64,000 nt of DNA from [Phialemoniopsis] sp. UDSM-2020. Taxonomy: Eukaryota; Ascomycota; Sordariomycetes; Thyridiales; Thyridiaceae. A model generated the notes under the pieces. It saw only the letters and a list, made by a program, of their open reading frames with translations, did no database searches and was not told where the DNA came from. Positions 21,036 to 32,877 of this stretch are shown here, one piece after another. Positions within the stretch are counted from its first letter, which is position 1. Every line of letters starts with the position of its first letter. A program made the position numbers and the translations under genes. Location of the stretch: positions 4,402,001-4,466,000 of the forward strand of contig JAEILZ010000003.1 of NCBI GenBank assembly GCA_018873225.1. The letters are read 5' to 3'.

Positions 21036-22177
21036 TCACCTCACGACGTCAGCGGTTTCTCTAGCAAGCAGCTCTCGGGCTGCCGCAACCTCAGACTGCT
21101 CATAGCCACGCCACCGGTACTCCTGTGCGGTGCTGTGACGGACAATCTCGGACAGCTTCTTAGTGGCCAGCTCACTCAACCGCTGGATGCTAGCAACATC
21201 CGGCATAACAAAGTCGTCCGCATCAAGTTGCTTTGCCGATTTGCTAGGCTCTTTTAGGAGCCGAGAGGTAACCTAGCCCTTTTGTCAGCATTTCGAGCAG
21301 CTGGTCGCTTGGCGCAGCATGCTTACAAGTTTAAGCCCATAATATCCACGCAGATAGTCATCGCAGAGTTCGATGCTGCGGGAGAAGCGCTTCAAGGCCT
21401 CCACCAGGTACTTGAGCGTACCGTTTTCCGTCGCACCAGGGGCTGTGGCAGCCATGTACTCCAACTCTCCCAGTCGCGCGTGAATCTGTAAATTGTCATT
21501 AATACGACGAAATGCACCGGGAGTGACGTTGTACCAACATTCCACGCATTTGGTGTCAGGACCAGCACCTCCTCCAAGGCATAGATTGCTTGCGCGTACA
21601 TTCCCTGCGAGAAGTACAGATCAGACAGCTCCGACCAGGTCTCTGCATCTGTCGGCGAGAAATCAAGGAGGGCAATGCATGCGGCAATGGCCTCGGAGGT
21701 CTTGCCAAGTGAGCATAGCAGCGCAATACGGCGCTTCGTAATCGGCTTCTCAATGGTCAGTATCGCTGTATCTCTAGCCGTACACCCAGGTGTCCTCACA
21801 ATGTTTGTGTCGTTCTCCTTCAGAATCGCGTCGTACTCTTGCAGCACCTTATCCATTGCGGCCGGCGTATCGGCATGTGCCTCATTCAACAGCCCCTTGA
21901 GCGCCATAATCTTCTCGTTGTCGTCTCCGAACCGCTTCGCTAGCCGCTCCAGGCACTCGCGTGCAGAGGTTTCATCGCCGGTGCGCAGACATGACAGGAG
22001 CAGGTTCTCGTATTTGACCCAGAGCTCGCCAGATTCGGGTGTTGAGAAGAGGGCGGCGAGCGGTGATGAGCTGATGGAGCTCGGTGAACTCTTGAGAACA
22101 GTTGGCGCCTGCTGCGAGAGCTGCAGCGCCTCGGCCGGCGAGAGATGGCTCGGGGGCTGGAATAGTGACGGTGCCAT
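21036..22177 (-). CDS. emc2: ER membrane protein complex subunit 2 (EMC2, TPR protein)
   Basis: Four exons (22177-21800, 21745-21539, 21485-21327, 21272-21036), all in phase 0, give 326 aa. TPR repeats are visible across about 80-260: LWVKYENLLLSCLRTGDETSA, KRRIALLCSLGKTSEAIAAC, ALLDFSPTDAETWSELSDLY, FSQGMYAQAIYALEEVLVLT and IHARLGELEYM. These are the signature of EMC2/Oca3, the cytosolic scaffold of the ER membrane protein complex that inserts tail-anchored and multi-pass proteins. The C-terminus (RSTAQEYRWRGYEQSE) also fits. The second intron uses a weak donor, GTTGGT. An in-frame TTG two codons earlier is not needed as start. Divergent from AP-3 delta. Confidence 0.92.
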
Positions 22178-22693
22178 CTCCAAAAGTGTTTTCCAGCTGT
22201 ATCACGGGGTAATCCACGGGAAGCGACAGAGCAATGGCTAGGTTCGGTGGGAGGTGGCGGAGATGAGTAGCTCTTCAGGAGACAGATTGGTTGAATTGAA
22301 GCTATCTGGAATCTCGAAGGTCGGTGGTCGATTAATCCGGGGCGACGTCAGCTCAGTAAAAAAAAGCTCCACAATTCTCCCCCACAAGCGCTATCAAGCA
22401 GCGCAAGCCCCAGCCTTCAGTTGATGAATCCAGCAGCTCGTCCATTACGTGGGGCATTGATTTCGTCAACAGCCCACCTAAACCGTAATCGTGACCATCT
22501 CCAGGGCGGAGACCAACATACAGCCCGGTCAACGACGAGCTGCGACCAGGCCTATAGAAGCTCCAACGGATATTCAGACATGGCTACTCTGCAACTCTGC
22601 TGAAATCCTCTTAGCCTCCGTCTACAACCTTGTTCCTCCCCGTGTTCGGAGCTTCAACGGTGAAGTCGGCCTCTTGGCCGCACCTTCGCGACA
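22178..22693. promoter_or_regulatory. divergent promoter region EMC2 / AP-3 delta
   Basis: About 520 bp separating the EMC2 start from the AP-3 delta start-codon half-site. The AP-3 delta 5'UTR lies in the right part and ends at the first intron donor at 22696. A short ATG-initiated frame at 22578 closes after eight codons and could be an upstream ORF. Confidence 0.5.
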
Positions 22694-25600
22694 ATGTACG
22701 CCTCTTGCTCTACACCCTCGCCGCGCCCTGGACGGCACTGACAAAGTTTCACAGGTTCGAAAAGTCCCTCTACGACCTCATCCGAGGCCTGCGAAACCAC
22801 AAGGGCAACGAGAGGGAGTACATCCAGAACAGCCTCAAAGAATGCCGGGCCGAAGTGCGCAGCCAGGACATGGACCTCAAGGCCACCGCCCTGCTGAAGC
22901 TTATATACCTTGAGATGGTCGGCCACGACATGTCATGGGCATCCTTCCACGTTCTTGAGGTTATGTCCTCCCCGAAATATCACCAGAAGAGGGTGGGATA
23001 CCTCGGAGCCGTCCAAAGCTTCCGGACCGACACCGAGGTTCTTATGCTGGCGACAAACCTGCTGAAGAAGGACATCGCGGCGGCCTCTACGACGATCATC
23101 TCCCTACCGATAGCGACGCTTCCGCATATCATCACTCCGTCTCTGGCCCTCTCTGTCATGCCAGACCTTCTGCCCCGCCTCAGCCATACCCACCCTGTTA
23201 TCAGGAAGAAGACCATTGTCACACTCTACAGACTCGCTTTGGTCTATCCCGAGACACTCCGGGCGGCGTGGCCAAAGATCAAGGAGCGTCTCATGGACAA
23301 CGATGAGGACCCGAGTGTGACAGCCGCGATCGTCAACGTCGTCTGTGAGCTTGGCTGGCGGCGACCACACGACTTTCTCCCACTTGCGCCCCGGCTCTTT
23401 GAGTTGCTGGTTGACGGAGGTAACAACTGGATGGCCATCAAGCTCATCAAGCTTGTAAGATTGAAACCCGTCTAGCTGTGTCTTGCAAAGCTAACGCACG
23501 CCAGTTCGCAACCCTGACGCCTTTAGAACCGCGCCTGGTTCGGAAACTGCTCCCGCCCCTGACAGATCTCATCCGTACAACCCCCGCGATGTCGCTCCTA
23601 TACGAATGTATCAACGGCATCATCCAGGGTGGAATTCTTGGGAGTGCAGATGATGTTTCTGGAACTGAAGAGATTGCCTCCCTATGCGTCAGCAAGCTCA
23701 GGGGCATGGTACTCGTGGATGGAGATCCGAATTGTAAGTCCAGCGAGCCATTATGGATTATCCGCATAAGTATTAACAAACGCCAGTGAAATACGTCGCC
23801 TTGCTTGCTTTCAACAAGATTGTAGCGACACATCCCCTGCTCGTTGCCGAGCAGGAGGATGCGATACTGGAATGCATAGACAGTCCGGATATCACGATTC
23901 GGATCCAGGCTCTCGACTTGGTGCAGGGACTTGTCAGCAGCGACAACCTAGTGTCGATAGTCAGCCGCCTGATGCGACAGTTGAAGCTCTCCGATACCTC
24001 GTCCGAACACAGGATCGAGGCGCAGCCCATCGAGTTCCGGGCCGAGTCCGACGACGAGGGCGAGGCTCGCGTCACGCCGCCTCGTGGCGACAGCGAGGCT
24101 CCCCCCTTACCACTGGACTACAAGGTCGATGTGATTGGGAGGATATTGACCATGTGTTCGCAAGACAACTACAGTAATCTGGTCGACTTTGACTGGTATA
24201 TCGACGTTCTGACACAGCTCATACGTACTGCTCCGACGGCGCCCCGCCGGGACAACGATCTCGATGAGAGCAGGTCGAAAGCGACGTCTGTGGAAATATC
24301 TGAAAGAATAGGCGACGAGCTAAGGAACGTGGCAGTCAAGGTCAGGGCAATCAGAGGTGCCACGATCAGTGCCGCAGAAGGTATTCTGGCGCAATTCAAC
24401 TCGGACTCTGCTGTCAATTACCCAGCAAGCTCGGGAGCCCTCCGCCCCATCGCCTGGATACTAGGAGAATACGCAATACAGCTGTCGTTCCCCGATGACA
24501 CGCTCAGTTACCTCTTACAGATGGTTCCCAGGACGGAGTCTCACGAGGTGCTAGCCGCTTGCGTACAGGCCATAATCAAGATCTTTTCGGTCGTCACTAG
24601 AGATGAGAGGGAACTGTGGACGCCGGAGAGAAAGTCGAGGATATCTCTCCTCATGGCACGGATCATCCATGTTCTAGATCCACTTACTTTACATCCCAAC
24701 CTCGAGGTCCAGGAGCGAGCCGTCGAGTTCTCCGAACTTCTCAAACTCACCGCAGAAGCCGCATCGGGCCAGGCACCGTCCACAGACGAGGTCCAACAAG
24801 ACGCCCCACTGCTCCTCACCCAGGCCATCCCATCCCTCTTCAGCGACTGGGAGCTCAACTCCGTGGCCCCTGCCGCGCAGAGGAACGTGCCGCTGCCAGA
24901 CGGCCTCGACCTCGACACCGCCATCCACTCCAACCTCGCGGGCTTGCTCGCAGAGGCCGACTCGCTCGGCTACCTCGCCGAGGACGAGGACGAGTTCAAG
25001 GTGTACTACCACCAGCGCCAGCAGCCGACCAGCATCTCGTCCGCCGAGATGCCCGCCATCACCAGGCTCGAGGACGCGTCGTCCGAGGTCGCCGGCTCGT
25101 ACCAGCAGTCCGCCGCCGCCGCCGCCCCGGGTGAGGAGTCGTACCTGGACCCGGACATCCTCGCGCGCCGCAAGGCCGAGCGCCGCGAGCGCAACCGCGA
25201 CGACCCGTTCTACATCGGAGGCGAGGCGTCGTCGAGCCGCAGCGGCAGCGGCCTGGCTGGCCGCTCGACGCCGATCCACAGCATCCTGCAGCGCGAGAAC
25301 GGCCCCGATCTCGACATCGACTCGATACCCATCATGCAGCTCGACCTCAACAAGCTCAGCAGCTCCCTGCCCTCACAGCAGGCCGCACACGCCCCCAAGC
25401 CGAAAGCAGCCCCGGCGCGCCAGCGCCTCGTCATCGCCGCCGACGAGACGCTTGCCGGAAGCAGCGGGGCCAACACCCCCGCGCGCAACTACGAGTCGGA
25501 GAACAACTCGGACAGCTTCACCAAGTCCCGCGCGCGGCGCCTGCGGCAGCAGCAAGGCGGCTTGCTGCAGGTCGACTCGAGCCACCTCGGCTCGCTCAGC

Positions 25601-26104
25601 CTCGACGCCGCCGATGGGAGCTCCGCGGCAGGTGCAGGTGGCGTGGCGCCGTACGACTACGAGCTGCAGCAGCGCGAGGAGGCCGAGATGGCGCAGGCGA
25701 TGAAGGAGGTCGAGCGCCTGCGGCTCGAGATGCAGCGCGCCAACGAGAGGATACAGGTCGCGCAGGGGGTACCCGCCGGCGGGACGATGGTCAAGAAGAA
25801 GACCAAGAAGAAGAGCAGCAGTAGTAAGGCCGCTGCGGCCGCCGAAGGAGGAGATGACGGGGCGGGGGCGGTCAAGGTTAAGAAGAAGAAGAAGAAGCCT
25901 GCTGCCAGTGCTGCTGTGGAAGGGGACGGGAAGGCCGGTGTGATTGTGGATGGTAATGGTGATGGTGGTGGTGAAGGAGCTGCCATAGCGATGCCAGAGG
26001 AAGGATCTTCAGCGGCGGTCGTCAAGCCCAAGAAGAAAAAGAAGAAACCTAAGGCACCGGTCGACCTGCAAGAAGGCGAGGGCGAGGGCGTGCAGGCTGA
26101 GTAA
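22694..26104 (+). CDS. apl5: AP-3 adaptor complex subunit delta
   Basis: Four coding exons: AT at 22694-22695, then 22755-23454, 23505-23733 and 23787-26104, giving 1082 aa. The protein starts MFEKSLYDLIRGLRNHKG, the conserved AP-3 delta N-terminus. It is followed by ATALLKLIYLEMVGHDMSW, VMSSPKYHQKRVGYLG and the adaptin HEAT-type repeats to about residue 560. A linker is followed by a charged C-terminal region with Lys runs (KKKTKKKSSSSK and similar). AP-3 sorts cargo from Golgi/endosome to the vacuole. The initiation codon is reconstituted by splicing: AT, a 59-nt intron (GTACGC...ACTGAC...TTTCACAG), then G. No in-frame ATG lies upstream. The C-terminal half is rich in Ala, Ser, Asp and Glu. 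Confidence 0.93.
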
Positions 26105-26571
26105 ATCAGACGTGGATAATCACAATATACAACAAGAGCCAAACATACTTGCAGTCACAAACGATATGGACCTGTGAAACACAAACACATACTCATGACA
26201 GTCTGTGCATACAGCCTTGGTATCAAAAACCTAGATATGACCTTTCCTGACTCCAGCGCATAATAGCACACCAGAGCTACGTAAAAAGGTACGCTTTCGT
26301 TACATCGTTTCTCCTATGCTAGATATGTGTGCTTCTCGCACTCTATCTTGAAGTAGCATTGGGCCCTTTGCCCTTCCCAACCCACCTTCTAGTTCTCGTC
26401 TGGCATTTTTAGACGGTCTAAAAGTACATGGAAACCACTCAAATGGCTCTATGCTTCTTGCACGTCCTTTCATAAGGCGTGCCGTGCCTATTCCCTAAGG
26501 CAGATTGCCTGTGGATATCTCTCCATCCTCGATGCACCCATCATCCCAAAGCAAATATCTCCTCATTAACG
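26105..26571. other. convergent 3' region AP-3 delta / kinase
   Basis: About 470 bp between two stop codons facing each other, presumably both 3'UTRs. No gene seen. Confidence 0.4.
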
Positions 26572-28811
26572 TCATGACACCTCCTCACCCTCCGCCTCTT
26601 CCCTAAACTTAATTCCACCCTCGACCTGAATCCCCTCGCGCACCCACGCCGAATCGCCCACCTTACCCAGTGGCCAACGGCTGCGCGCTCGTTTCAGTAG
26701 GTTCTCGGTGATCTCCATAGCGCCCAGCAAGCCCTTATCCTCAAACTTCTTCAGGTCGCCCTCGTGATCGCCATCATCGCCTGCGTACTCGACCCAGCGC
26801 CACTCTACTCGCGCGATACGATGGCTCGTGCGGCTGCGCATCCGGTGGGCATCACTCATGCCAGGGTGAGGGTCGAAAGGTAGGCGTGACTCTAGCAGCG
26901 CATACAGTAGCACACCAAGTGACCACGCATCGATAGCCTTTCCGTCGTAAGGCTGACCCATAATCACTTCCGGCGCCGCATAATCATCAGACCCGCACCG
27001 AGTCTCCAGCTTCTCGTCATCAGCAACGCGCCGTGACAACCCCAAGTCCGTCAAAGTGGAGACGCTGTACGGGTATGTTGCCCAGTCTATTGACTGGTCT
27101 GCCAGCTCAGCTGGGGGTATGTTGACGAGAACGTCTGTACCAGTTGTTAGTATGCAAATTAGAAACATGAAACAGTAGTCAGAGAGCACATACTCTCTAG
27201 CTTGATGTCACGGTGGACAATGCGCCGCTCGTGCAGGTACTTGACAGCGCCAACAAGCTCAGCGAATATCCTCCTTAGTAGTGACGGCGAGAGCAGCTCT
27301 CGATGCGCAGTCGCTACATCGAAGAGATCTCCGCCGGGGCAGTAACTGAGCACGAGGATGGCCCGTGTGGCTTCAATATTCCACGCCTTGAGGTGAATCA
27401 GCGACGGGTGGTTGATGGACTGCATGATGTCGAGCTCCCGCTTCAGGCTCATCTCGACGCGGTCCTCAGACGCACCACCTTTCGGTCCGTGCTCGCAGAC
27501 TTTGACAGCAACAAGAGTGCGAGGGTGGTACTTGGTTTGCAGCTCTGGAGTCAACATTCCGTTCGATTGATGTGTCTCTTCATCCTCGGTCGGCGATATC
27601 CGGCTCGTAGCCAGCATCACGCGGCTGAAGGTACCCTGACCAAGGACCTTGACGGCCCTCCATCGCCTCTTCTTCCCGTCGAAACGTCCCCTGGCCTCGA
27701 AATACTCGTAGCGCTGTTTGTCGTCGGATGTTCGGCCATCGCCGGATGCCGAGTCGCTTGAGCGAAGCGAGGATTCGCTCGGCGGCGGGGTAGGCGGTTT
27801 CTCAACCGGGGTCAAGCCCCGTACTTCGGATAGGTGGGGCTCGCGACGCATATGCGGCTCGAGAGCTTCTGACCCAGCTTCTACCTGTACATGAGAACCC
27901 GAGACGGTAACCATGCGCTTGGGGATGGCCAGCGGATCCGGAACGTAGTCACTTATACTCCTATTACGAGTATGAGGCTGAAATGGGTCGGAGGAGCCGG
28001 GGGCCGCATCGTCGCCAGGTGCGAGACCCGCATAGTTCTTCCTCTTGACTTGGTTGGCGAGCGCCGCGGATATTGACTCTCCAGTGCTGGTTACAAGAAC
28101 CGCGCCCTCGGACGGTGTGATCATGACGGGCGCGTCACGAGATGGAGGCCGACCAAACCTCTTCCACGGCCCCGGCGAGTCACTCGAGAGTAGTGGTGAA
28201 GGTAGCGGGGTCACGTCGCCCATGGCAGTAATCACAGGGCTTGGGACGGTCGAGCTAGCCGCCGAGTAGCCACCAAATGCGGCTTTGAGGCTCGGTGTGC
28301 GCGAGATGGGTTTGAGCGATGAGTTCGAGGGCTGGCGATGTAGTGTCAGGTTCGAGGGGCGATGAGAGCCGGGGGTGCTTGTGAGAGTCGCGTTGCTGTT
28401 GAGACTATCGGTCCGCGGGGGAGGTCCGGGATGGAAATCGGTGAGGATGCGCAGAGCGTTGCTACTCAGAGGGCTACGCTGATAACGCGCCGGCTCCTCG
28501 CTACCAGGGAGATCCAACCTCTGAGGGGTCGACGGACCGGGCGACGTCTCGGGCAGCGGTGGTGAAGGCGCTATCGTATGCGTTCGGAACTGCAGCTGGC
28601 TGGTTGGGTACTGCGGAGGCGATACGTCGAAGATGGGTGTTGGGAGATCGGAATCGTTGGAGAGGACAGAGTTGTCGCTGTTGGTGTTTGCTGTCGCATT
28701 GTGCCAGTCGAGGTTCTCTTGAGTAGGTTTTAGGTTGTAGCCATGGTACTGTCCGGGTTGGTCGCCGTGACTCTTGTCTGGAGACTGGGAGGGTGGTGGC
28801 CCTGAGGTCAT
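26572..28811 (-). CDS. serine/threonine protein kinase with long disordered N-terminus
   Basis: Two exons (28811-27194 and 27134-26572) give 726 aa. Residues 1-380 are Ser/Pro/Thr-rich and disordered with many SP/TP sites. The kinase domain runs from about 388 to the C-terminal region: glycine loop VLGQGTFSRVML, VAVKV lysine (about 437), ELDIMQSINHPSLIHL, catalytic loop IVHRDIKLENVLVN, then LTDLGLSRRV (DLG in place of DFG), CGSDDYAAPEV and DAWSLGVLLYALLESRLPFDP. Overall it looks like a fungal CAMK-like or NPR/PRR-type kinase; I cannot assign the orthologue. The C-terminal region after about 620 is diverged and charged. The single 59-nt intron lies within the catalytic-loop codons. Convergent with AP-3 delta. 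Confidence 0.88.
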
Positions 28812-30962
28812 GACTCTGTCGCACAGCTGCAGTGGGACCCCGAGCTCATATAACGGATGTCCACAGAGTGGGTGTCTCAAGAAGGTGAATGCAAGAGCTA
28901 GGCGCGGCGAGAACGGGTGGTGCAGGGCTGGGATGCGCGGCGGAGCTGCAGATGACCGTATCCGGGGACAGGCACCTCTGGGAAGGTGGCAGCGTTGGTA
29001 ATTGGAGGGCTAACGTCAGAACGAGCAGCACAGATATCGTGGGTCGGTCTGGCTATGCGGGGCTGGGTTGCCTGTAATGATCACCCAGATCTGGCGGGTG
29101 GTGCGAAGACTTGTGCCAGAGTCAATCTGGTCTCGCAGTGCTGTGAGCAGTCGAATCGTGGTTATGCGTGCAGCGGTGCGCGGGTGGTTACAGCAGGCGA
29201 GGCGGCGGCAGGCAGGCAGACTTCTCGTGCGATTGAGGCGTTTCCCGCGTCGGTTTTTGCAAGACGGGCGGCGGCCATGCGTCAAAAGTAACGTAGCGAG
29301 CCGGGTGGATTATGGAGAAGCAGTGTGCTGCTGGTATTGGTGTTGGTGAGTGCCGCAAGATGACCTGCTGGGTACTAGACAGGTACCTGCTTCTGCTGCC
29401 AGGCATGGATTAGCATCCGCTAGGCCAATCGGGTCGAGGACAAGAACGTCTTGACTCTGGTCGAGTCTACCAAAGGAGTAAGGACTAGCCCAGCTAGCGA
29501 GTAGCTTGGCCTTGTTGGTGGAGGCACTCACTGCGCTTGCGGGCGTAAATAGCGATACCCGTGTCAGGTATCGTCGGCCGCGTGGTTGGCGCTTCAAGTG
29601 CTGTTATCTAGCCGGTTAGTACGTGAAGTAGACTGTATAAACTTTCCCCGGCCCACCTTGATAACTGACAAGCTCCAGTGTAATTTGACCAAGTCGAGAA
29701 TGGCGTCGTAGATATTAGGTCGAGTCAGGATTGCAGATCGCTTCCTTTAGGAATTGGCCCTATGTGGGCAGAAAGTGGAAGCGATGCGATTCACAGCAGA
29801 TGGCCTGCAACCGAGGACAGGTGATGTCAATAACGAGTCAAGTCACCAATTGGTACTGTGATTTGGGTTGAGAGGACGAGACTGAGAGTATGTGTCAGAC
29901 ACAAGAAAAGACAGAAAGCTTGGGAAAGGTGAAAATAAAATTGTTGATTGGAAATTTAAGATGGTGACGAGTAGCAACTCTAATTTGGGAAGGAACCGTG
30001 AACGCGACGCTCCGTGTGGGAGGAATGTATGGGCGTCTACTGGTGCCTACCAAATTTGGGCAATCACTGGAACGAGCCTGTGCCTCATTTTAACAGCACA
30101 CACCGTATTACATTCGTATGTACAGGGCAAGGCTGTTCTCGAAGGGGGGCTTTTGATGACTTTGCAGGTAATACGGACGGCAGTCATGTCAGCTGCTGCA
30201 CCTGTGAGGCGCGCGGGTCACACTCCCTTCGTCATGGTGTCGTCTATGATTCTTTGAAATCCAAGTGCAGGTTACTACTAAGCATGACGGCCTGATTCCC
30301 GAGTATCCAGTGGCATGCACTGTTGCCTGAGCATTCGTCAACACGGGACAGCAGCGGAGGGTGCGGCCCGCCTGCATCAAGCCCGAATTGCGGGGAAGCC
30401 CCGATGTCGAGCTGCCGCCGTTCCGGCCCCTGTTTCCGGGGAAGTCGGACCTTCGGACAGAATGAAAAATATGTAAGAAGGGCGGCAATTACGTTGCGCT
30501 GAGAATTACTTGTGCTGGTCGTCTCCAGTAGCTATAAAAGTCGATATTCTCTTCATCTCCAGCTACCTTACCTGCCTACCTAAGTCTCCTGATCCAAGTT
30601 CAATAACACTCGAAATAATGCATAGTTGCGCGTGAAGCAAAGCAAGCAACAAAGACAATCCCATCGTCTCGCCGCCGGCACAGTTCTCGCGATCTTCTTC
30701 TTCACCTTTAATCCCCATATTAATACATGTACATAAACAAGGGTTCAGTATTCGCAGCTTGTCTTGGTAGCGTTTTGCACAACCGAGATTGATGCCAAGC
30801 TCAACACGGTTACCCGTGCGTTGTTGGGCGCAAGGTAGCAATTTTTGACTACGTTGCTATTGAACTGTTTGGATAGCTCCGGCGACGAAGGTCAAAAAAC
30901 CAGACCCTTGTCCTTTGCAACACACAGCAACCTGTGACACAGGCTCTAACTGACTTCTCGGC
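28812..30962. other. intergenic, kinase promoter side
   Basis: 2.1 kb holding the kinase 5' region and the promoter of the secreted-protein gene. Frames are short and mutually overlapping; no domain, RNA gene or repeat recognised. Confidence 0.4.
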
Positions 30963-31652
30963 ATGAAACGCTCAATACTCCTCCTCCCAGCCGCCGTCGC
31001 CGCCTTCGAGGTCACAGGCGTCGACGAGCTCTTCCCACCTGTCCCGAGCGGCACCTCCGAAACATGGCGCTGCGCGGCCGCAAACGTGACCTCCTACTGG
31101 GGCATGCCCCGACCAACCGGTACGCTGTCCGCGGCCCTCTTCTCCTACGAGGTGGAGCTCTACCAGACCTGCACACTCACGGGGCTTGACCGGATTGACT
31201 GTCCGTCGCCCGACCGCGGCCAGTGGTGCGGCTTCACCACCGGCGCTCCCGAAGATCTGGTCTCGGACTTCTCCGTCTTGGTGCACAGCATGTCGGAGTG
31301 GTGGGCGCCAGACCGTCTCTCGTCCGCGGTAGAGGTTGCCAGGATGTGTCCGATCCGCTGGTACAACGAAATGATGAGCTCCGGCCCACTATCATGGCTC
31401 AACGATACTTTTGCCTTTTCCGCCTGCGCCGAGGATTGGGCTACGAAGGATGCCACCGCTCGGCCGACAACGACGACGGCGCAGGCTTCTGCCGGAGTGG
31501 GCGTATCTTCGACAGGTCCAACGTCGACTGCGGCTGCAACAGGGGTACCCAACAACGTCGCTCGGGCTGAGAGCGCAAAGATGTGGGTGTATGCAGCGGC
31601 GGGACTAGCAATGGCCACGGTGGCAGATATGGTGCCTGTACTAAGGTGGTAG
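30963..31652 (+). CDS. small secreted or cell-surface protein (DUF7735-like)
   Basis: Single exon, 229 aa. A signal peptide is clear (MKRSILLLPAAVAA, likely cleavage after VAA). The mature part (about 15-165) has six cysteines, in TWRCAA, YQTCTLTG, RIDCPSP, GQWCGF, ARMCPIRWYNEM and FSACAED. It also has conserved-looking aromatic motifs SEWWAPDRLSS and LSWLNDT. This pattern resembles a fungal family of secreted proteins of unknown function (DUF7735-type), recalled from memory. It is followed by a Thr/Ser/Ala-rich linker (about 166-205) and a hydrophobic C-terminus, which together suggest a GPI anchor or a membrane tail, although the protein ends in LRW. Function unknown; the role is likely at the cell wall. 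Confidence 0.75.
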   Translation: MKRSILLLPAAVAAFEVTGVDELFPPVPSGTSETWRCAAANVTSYWGMPRPTGTLSAALFSYEVELYQTCTLTGLDRIDCPSPDRGQWCGFTTGAPEDLVSDFSVLVHSMSEWWAPDRLSSAVEVARMCPIRWYNEMMSSGPLSWLNDTFAFSACAEDWATKDATARPTTTTAQASAGVGVSSTGPTSTAAATGVPNNVARAESAKMWVYAAAGLAMATVADMVPVLRW

Positions 31653-32487
31653 AGTTCAGTAACTGTAGCTCTATATACTAGCAATAGTACTATATTTATG
31701 TCTTCGGTGAACATATATCACATTCGTCATGTGGTAAGAACTTGTGTTGAACGTACTGTATCGGAGTTGGTGATCCAGCTGTCTCAAGTCCTCAAGAGGC
31801 TCCAACCAGTACGACAGCAGTACAAAGAAGTCCTAGGTATTGTTCGGTGTACAGGTCTGAATCCGGTGCAGGTGTCTAAGGCCTTATAAGAAAGGATAAT
31901 GGTCAGCTTCACTAACGGCGATAAAGACCTGGCAATCTGCCATAGTGGTCGGGACGAATGAGATTGTAACTCCTGTGCCTATGCAAGCCAACGCTGGGTA
32001 TCTTGACGACTGCGGTTCGATCCCAACAAGACCACTATTTCGCCTATTCTTTTTGCCTCTTGGTGGAAAGTGGTCTTGTTTTTGTGCGGGCTAGATGCTA
32101 CGGAAGTGAAGAGCAGGTGAAGGTTGAGTGACGAGGTACCCCTAGATTCTTATTCGCTGATACTAAACGGCGACATCACAGAGATACCCCTGAACTTGCT
32201 CGGTGTACGGGAATCCGCTAAGTGCAATGCTTGTGGTCGAGTAGTACTATCACTGCTTCTAATGTCACGACTGGGACAGGGTAATATGGGCAAAAAGGCG
32301 GTAACTGAGATGAGTCTCGTTTTCTTAGGGATGATTCTACTACTAGTATTCTATGCCAATCAAAGTAGAATACCCCCTCCCTCTCCAACTACTCCTTCTC
32401 GCAGCCTAATCTCAAATCAAGTGGAATTCCCCTGGCGGTATCGAGAGGGTCGATGATCGTGAGCCATCAGAGGCCGGTCGTTCCGTT
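31653..32487. other. intergenic next to membrane-protein island
   Basis: About 830 bp. It contains the alternative-hairpin, Pol III-box-like element at 31942-32083 (listed separately). An open frame at 32124-32456 (+) has no ATG start and no recognisable domain. Confidence 0.35.
31942..32083 (+). ncRNA. candidate structured RNA with B-box-like motif and two competing stems
   Basis: The nine bases at 31942-31950 (ATAGTGGTC) pair perfectly with 32030-32038. The overlapping 32027-32036 (CAAGACCACT) also pairs perfectly over ten bases with 32069-32078, so the two stems exclude each other. A run of five T follows the second stem. GGTTCGATCCC at 32014-32024 matches the Pol III B box, and TGGTCGGGACG (31946-31956) is one mismatch from an A box. 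I could not fold it as a tRNA, because T and D stems do not form. It may be a degenerate tRNA, a tRNA-derived element or chance. Confidence 0.25.
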
Positions 32488-32877
32488 CTAATTCCATTTA
32501 TTCCACAGGGTTTGAACAAGCTCCTCGGTGTCTCTGATGAGCTTATCATTGATATCGACCAACTGCACGTAAACGCTGTACAGGACGCGGACCACGAAAG
32601 TGACGTAGCGTTTGACGACTAGAACCCCAAAGAATAGGCAGGCGATTGGGTATATATCGCACTCTTTAGACCGAACCTTGCAAATCAAATGGATGTAGAC
32701 GTAGGCCATACACGCTTGGAGGAACGAGAGTATGCTGAAGAAGACTAAGCGGTAAGCCTCCACCAAGATTGTGCGATCATCCCATACAGAGGTAGGACCC
32801 TGAAGGATATCACGGCTGTCTGATGTTTGCTTGTCGAGAGAAGAGTTTTGCATGAGATGACGGTTAGGGATAGCCAT
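32488..32877 (-). CDS. small two-helix membrane protein, unknown family
   Basis: 129 aa, no intron apparent, start in good context (TTCAACATGGCT). A polar N-terminus (1-45) is followed by two hydrophobic segments: YRLVFFSILSFLQACMAYVY (about 47-66) and YPIACLFFGVLVVKRYVTFV (about 77-96). An amphipathic C-terminus rich in Leu, Asp and Glu ends in Trp-Asn-Lys-Trp-Asn. I do not recognise a family. It is the first of four small membrane-protein genes on the same strand in an AT-richer stretch. It shares only architecture with the paralogous pair at 33578 and 34715, with no clear sequence similarity. Confidence 0.55.
   Translation of the reverse strand: MAIPNRHLMQNSSLDKQTSDSRDILQGPTSVWDDRTILVEAYRLVFFSILSFLQACMAYVYIHLICKVRSKECDIYPIACLFFGVLVVKRYVTFVVRVLYSVYVQLVDINDKLIRDTEELVQTLWNKWN

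Noticed and set aside
31950..32038. Possible tRNA gene around GGTTCGATCCC
   Set aside because: T-stem and D-stem do not pair and no anticodon arm could be placed; kept only as a candidate structured element.
32124..32456. 110-codon plus-strand frame with one hydrophobic stretch
   Set aside because: No ATG at the start and no homology; not supported as a gene.
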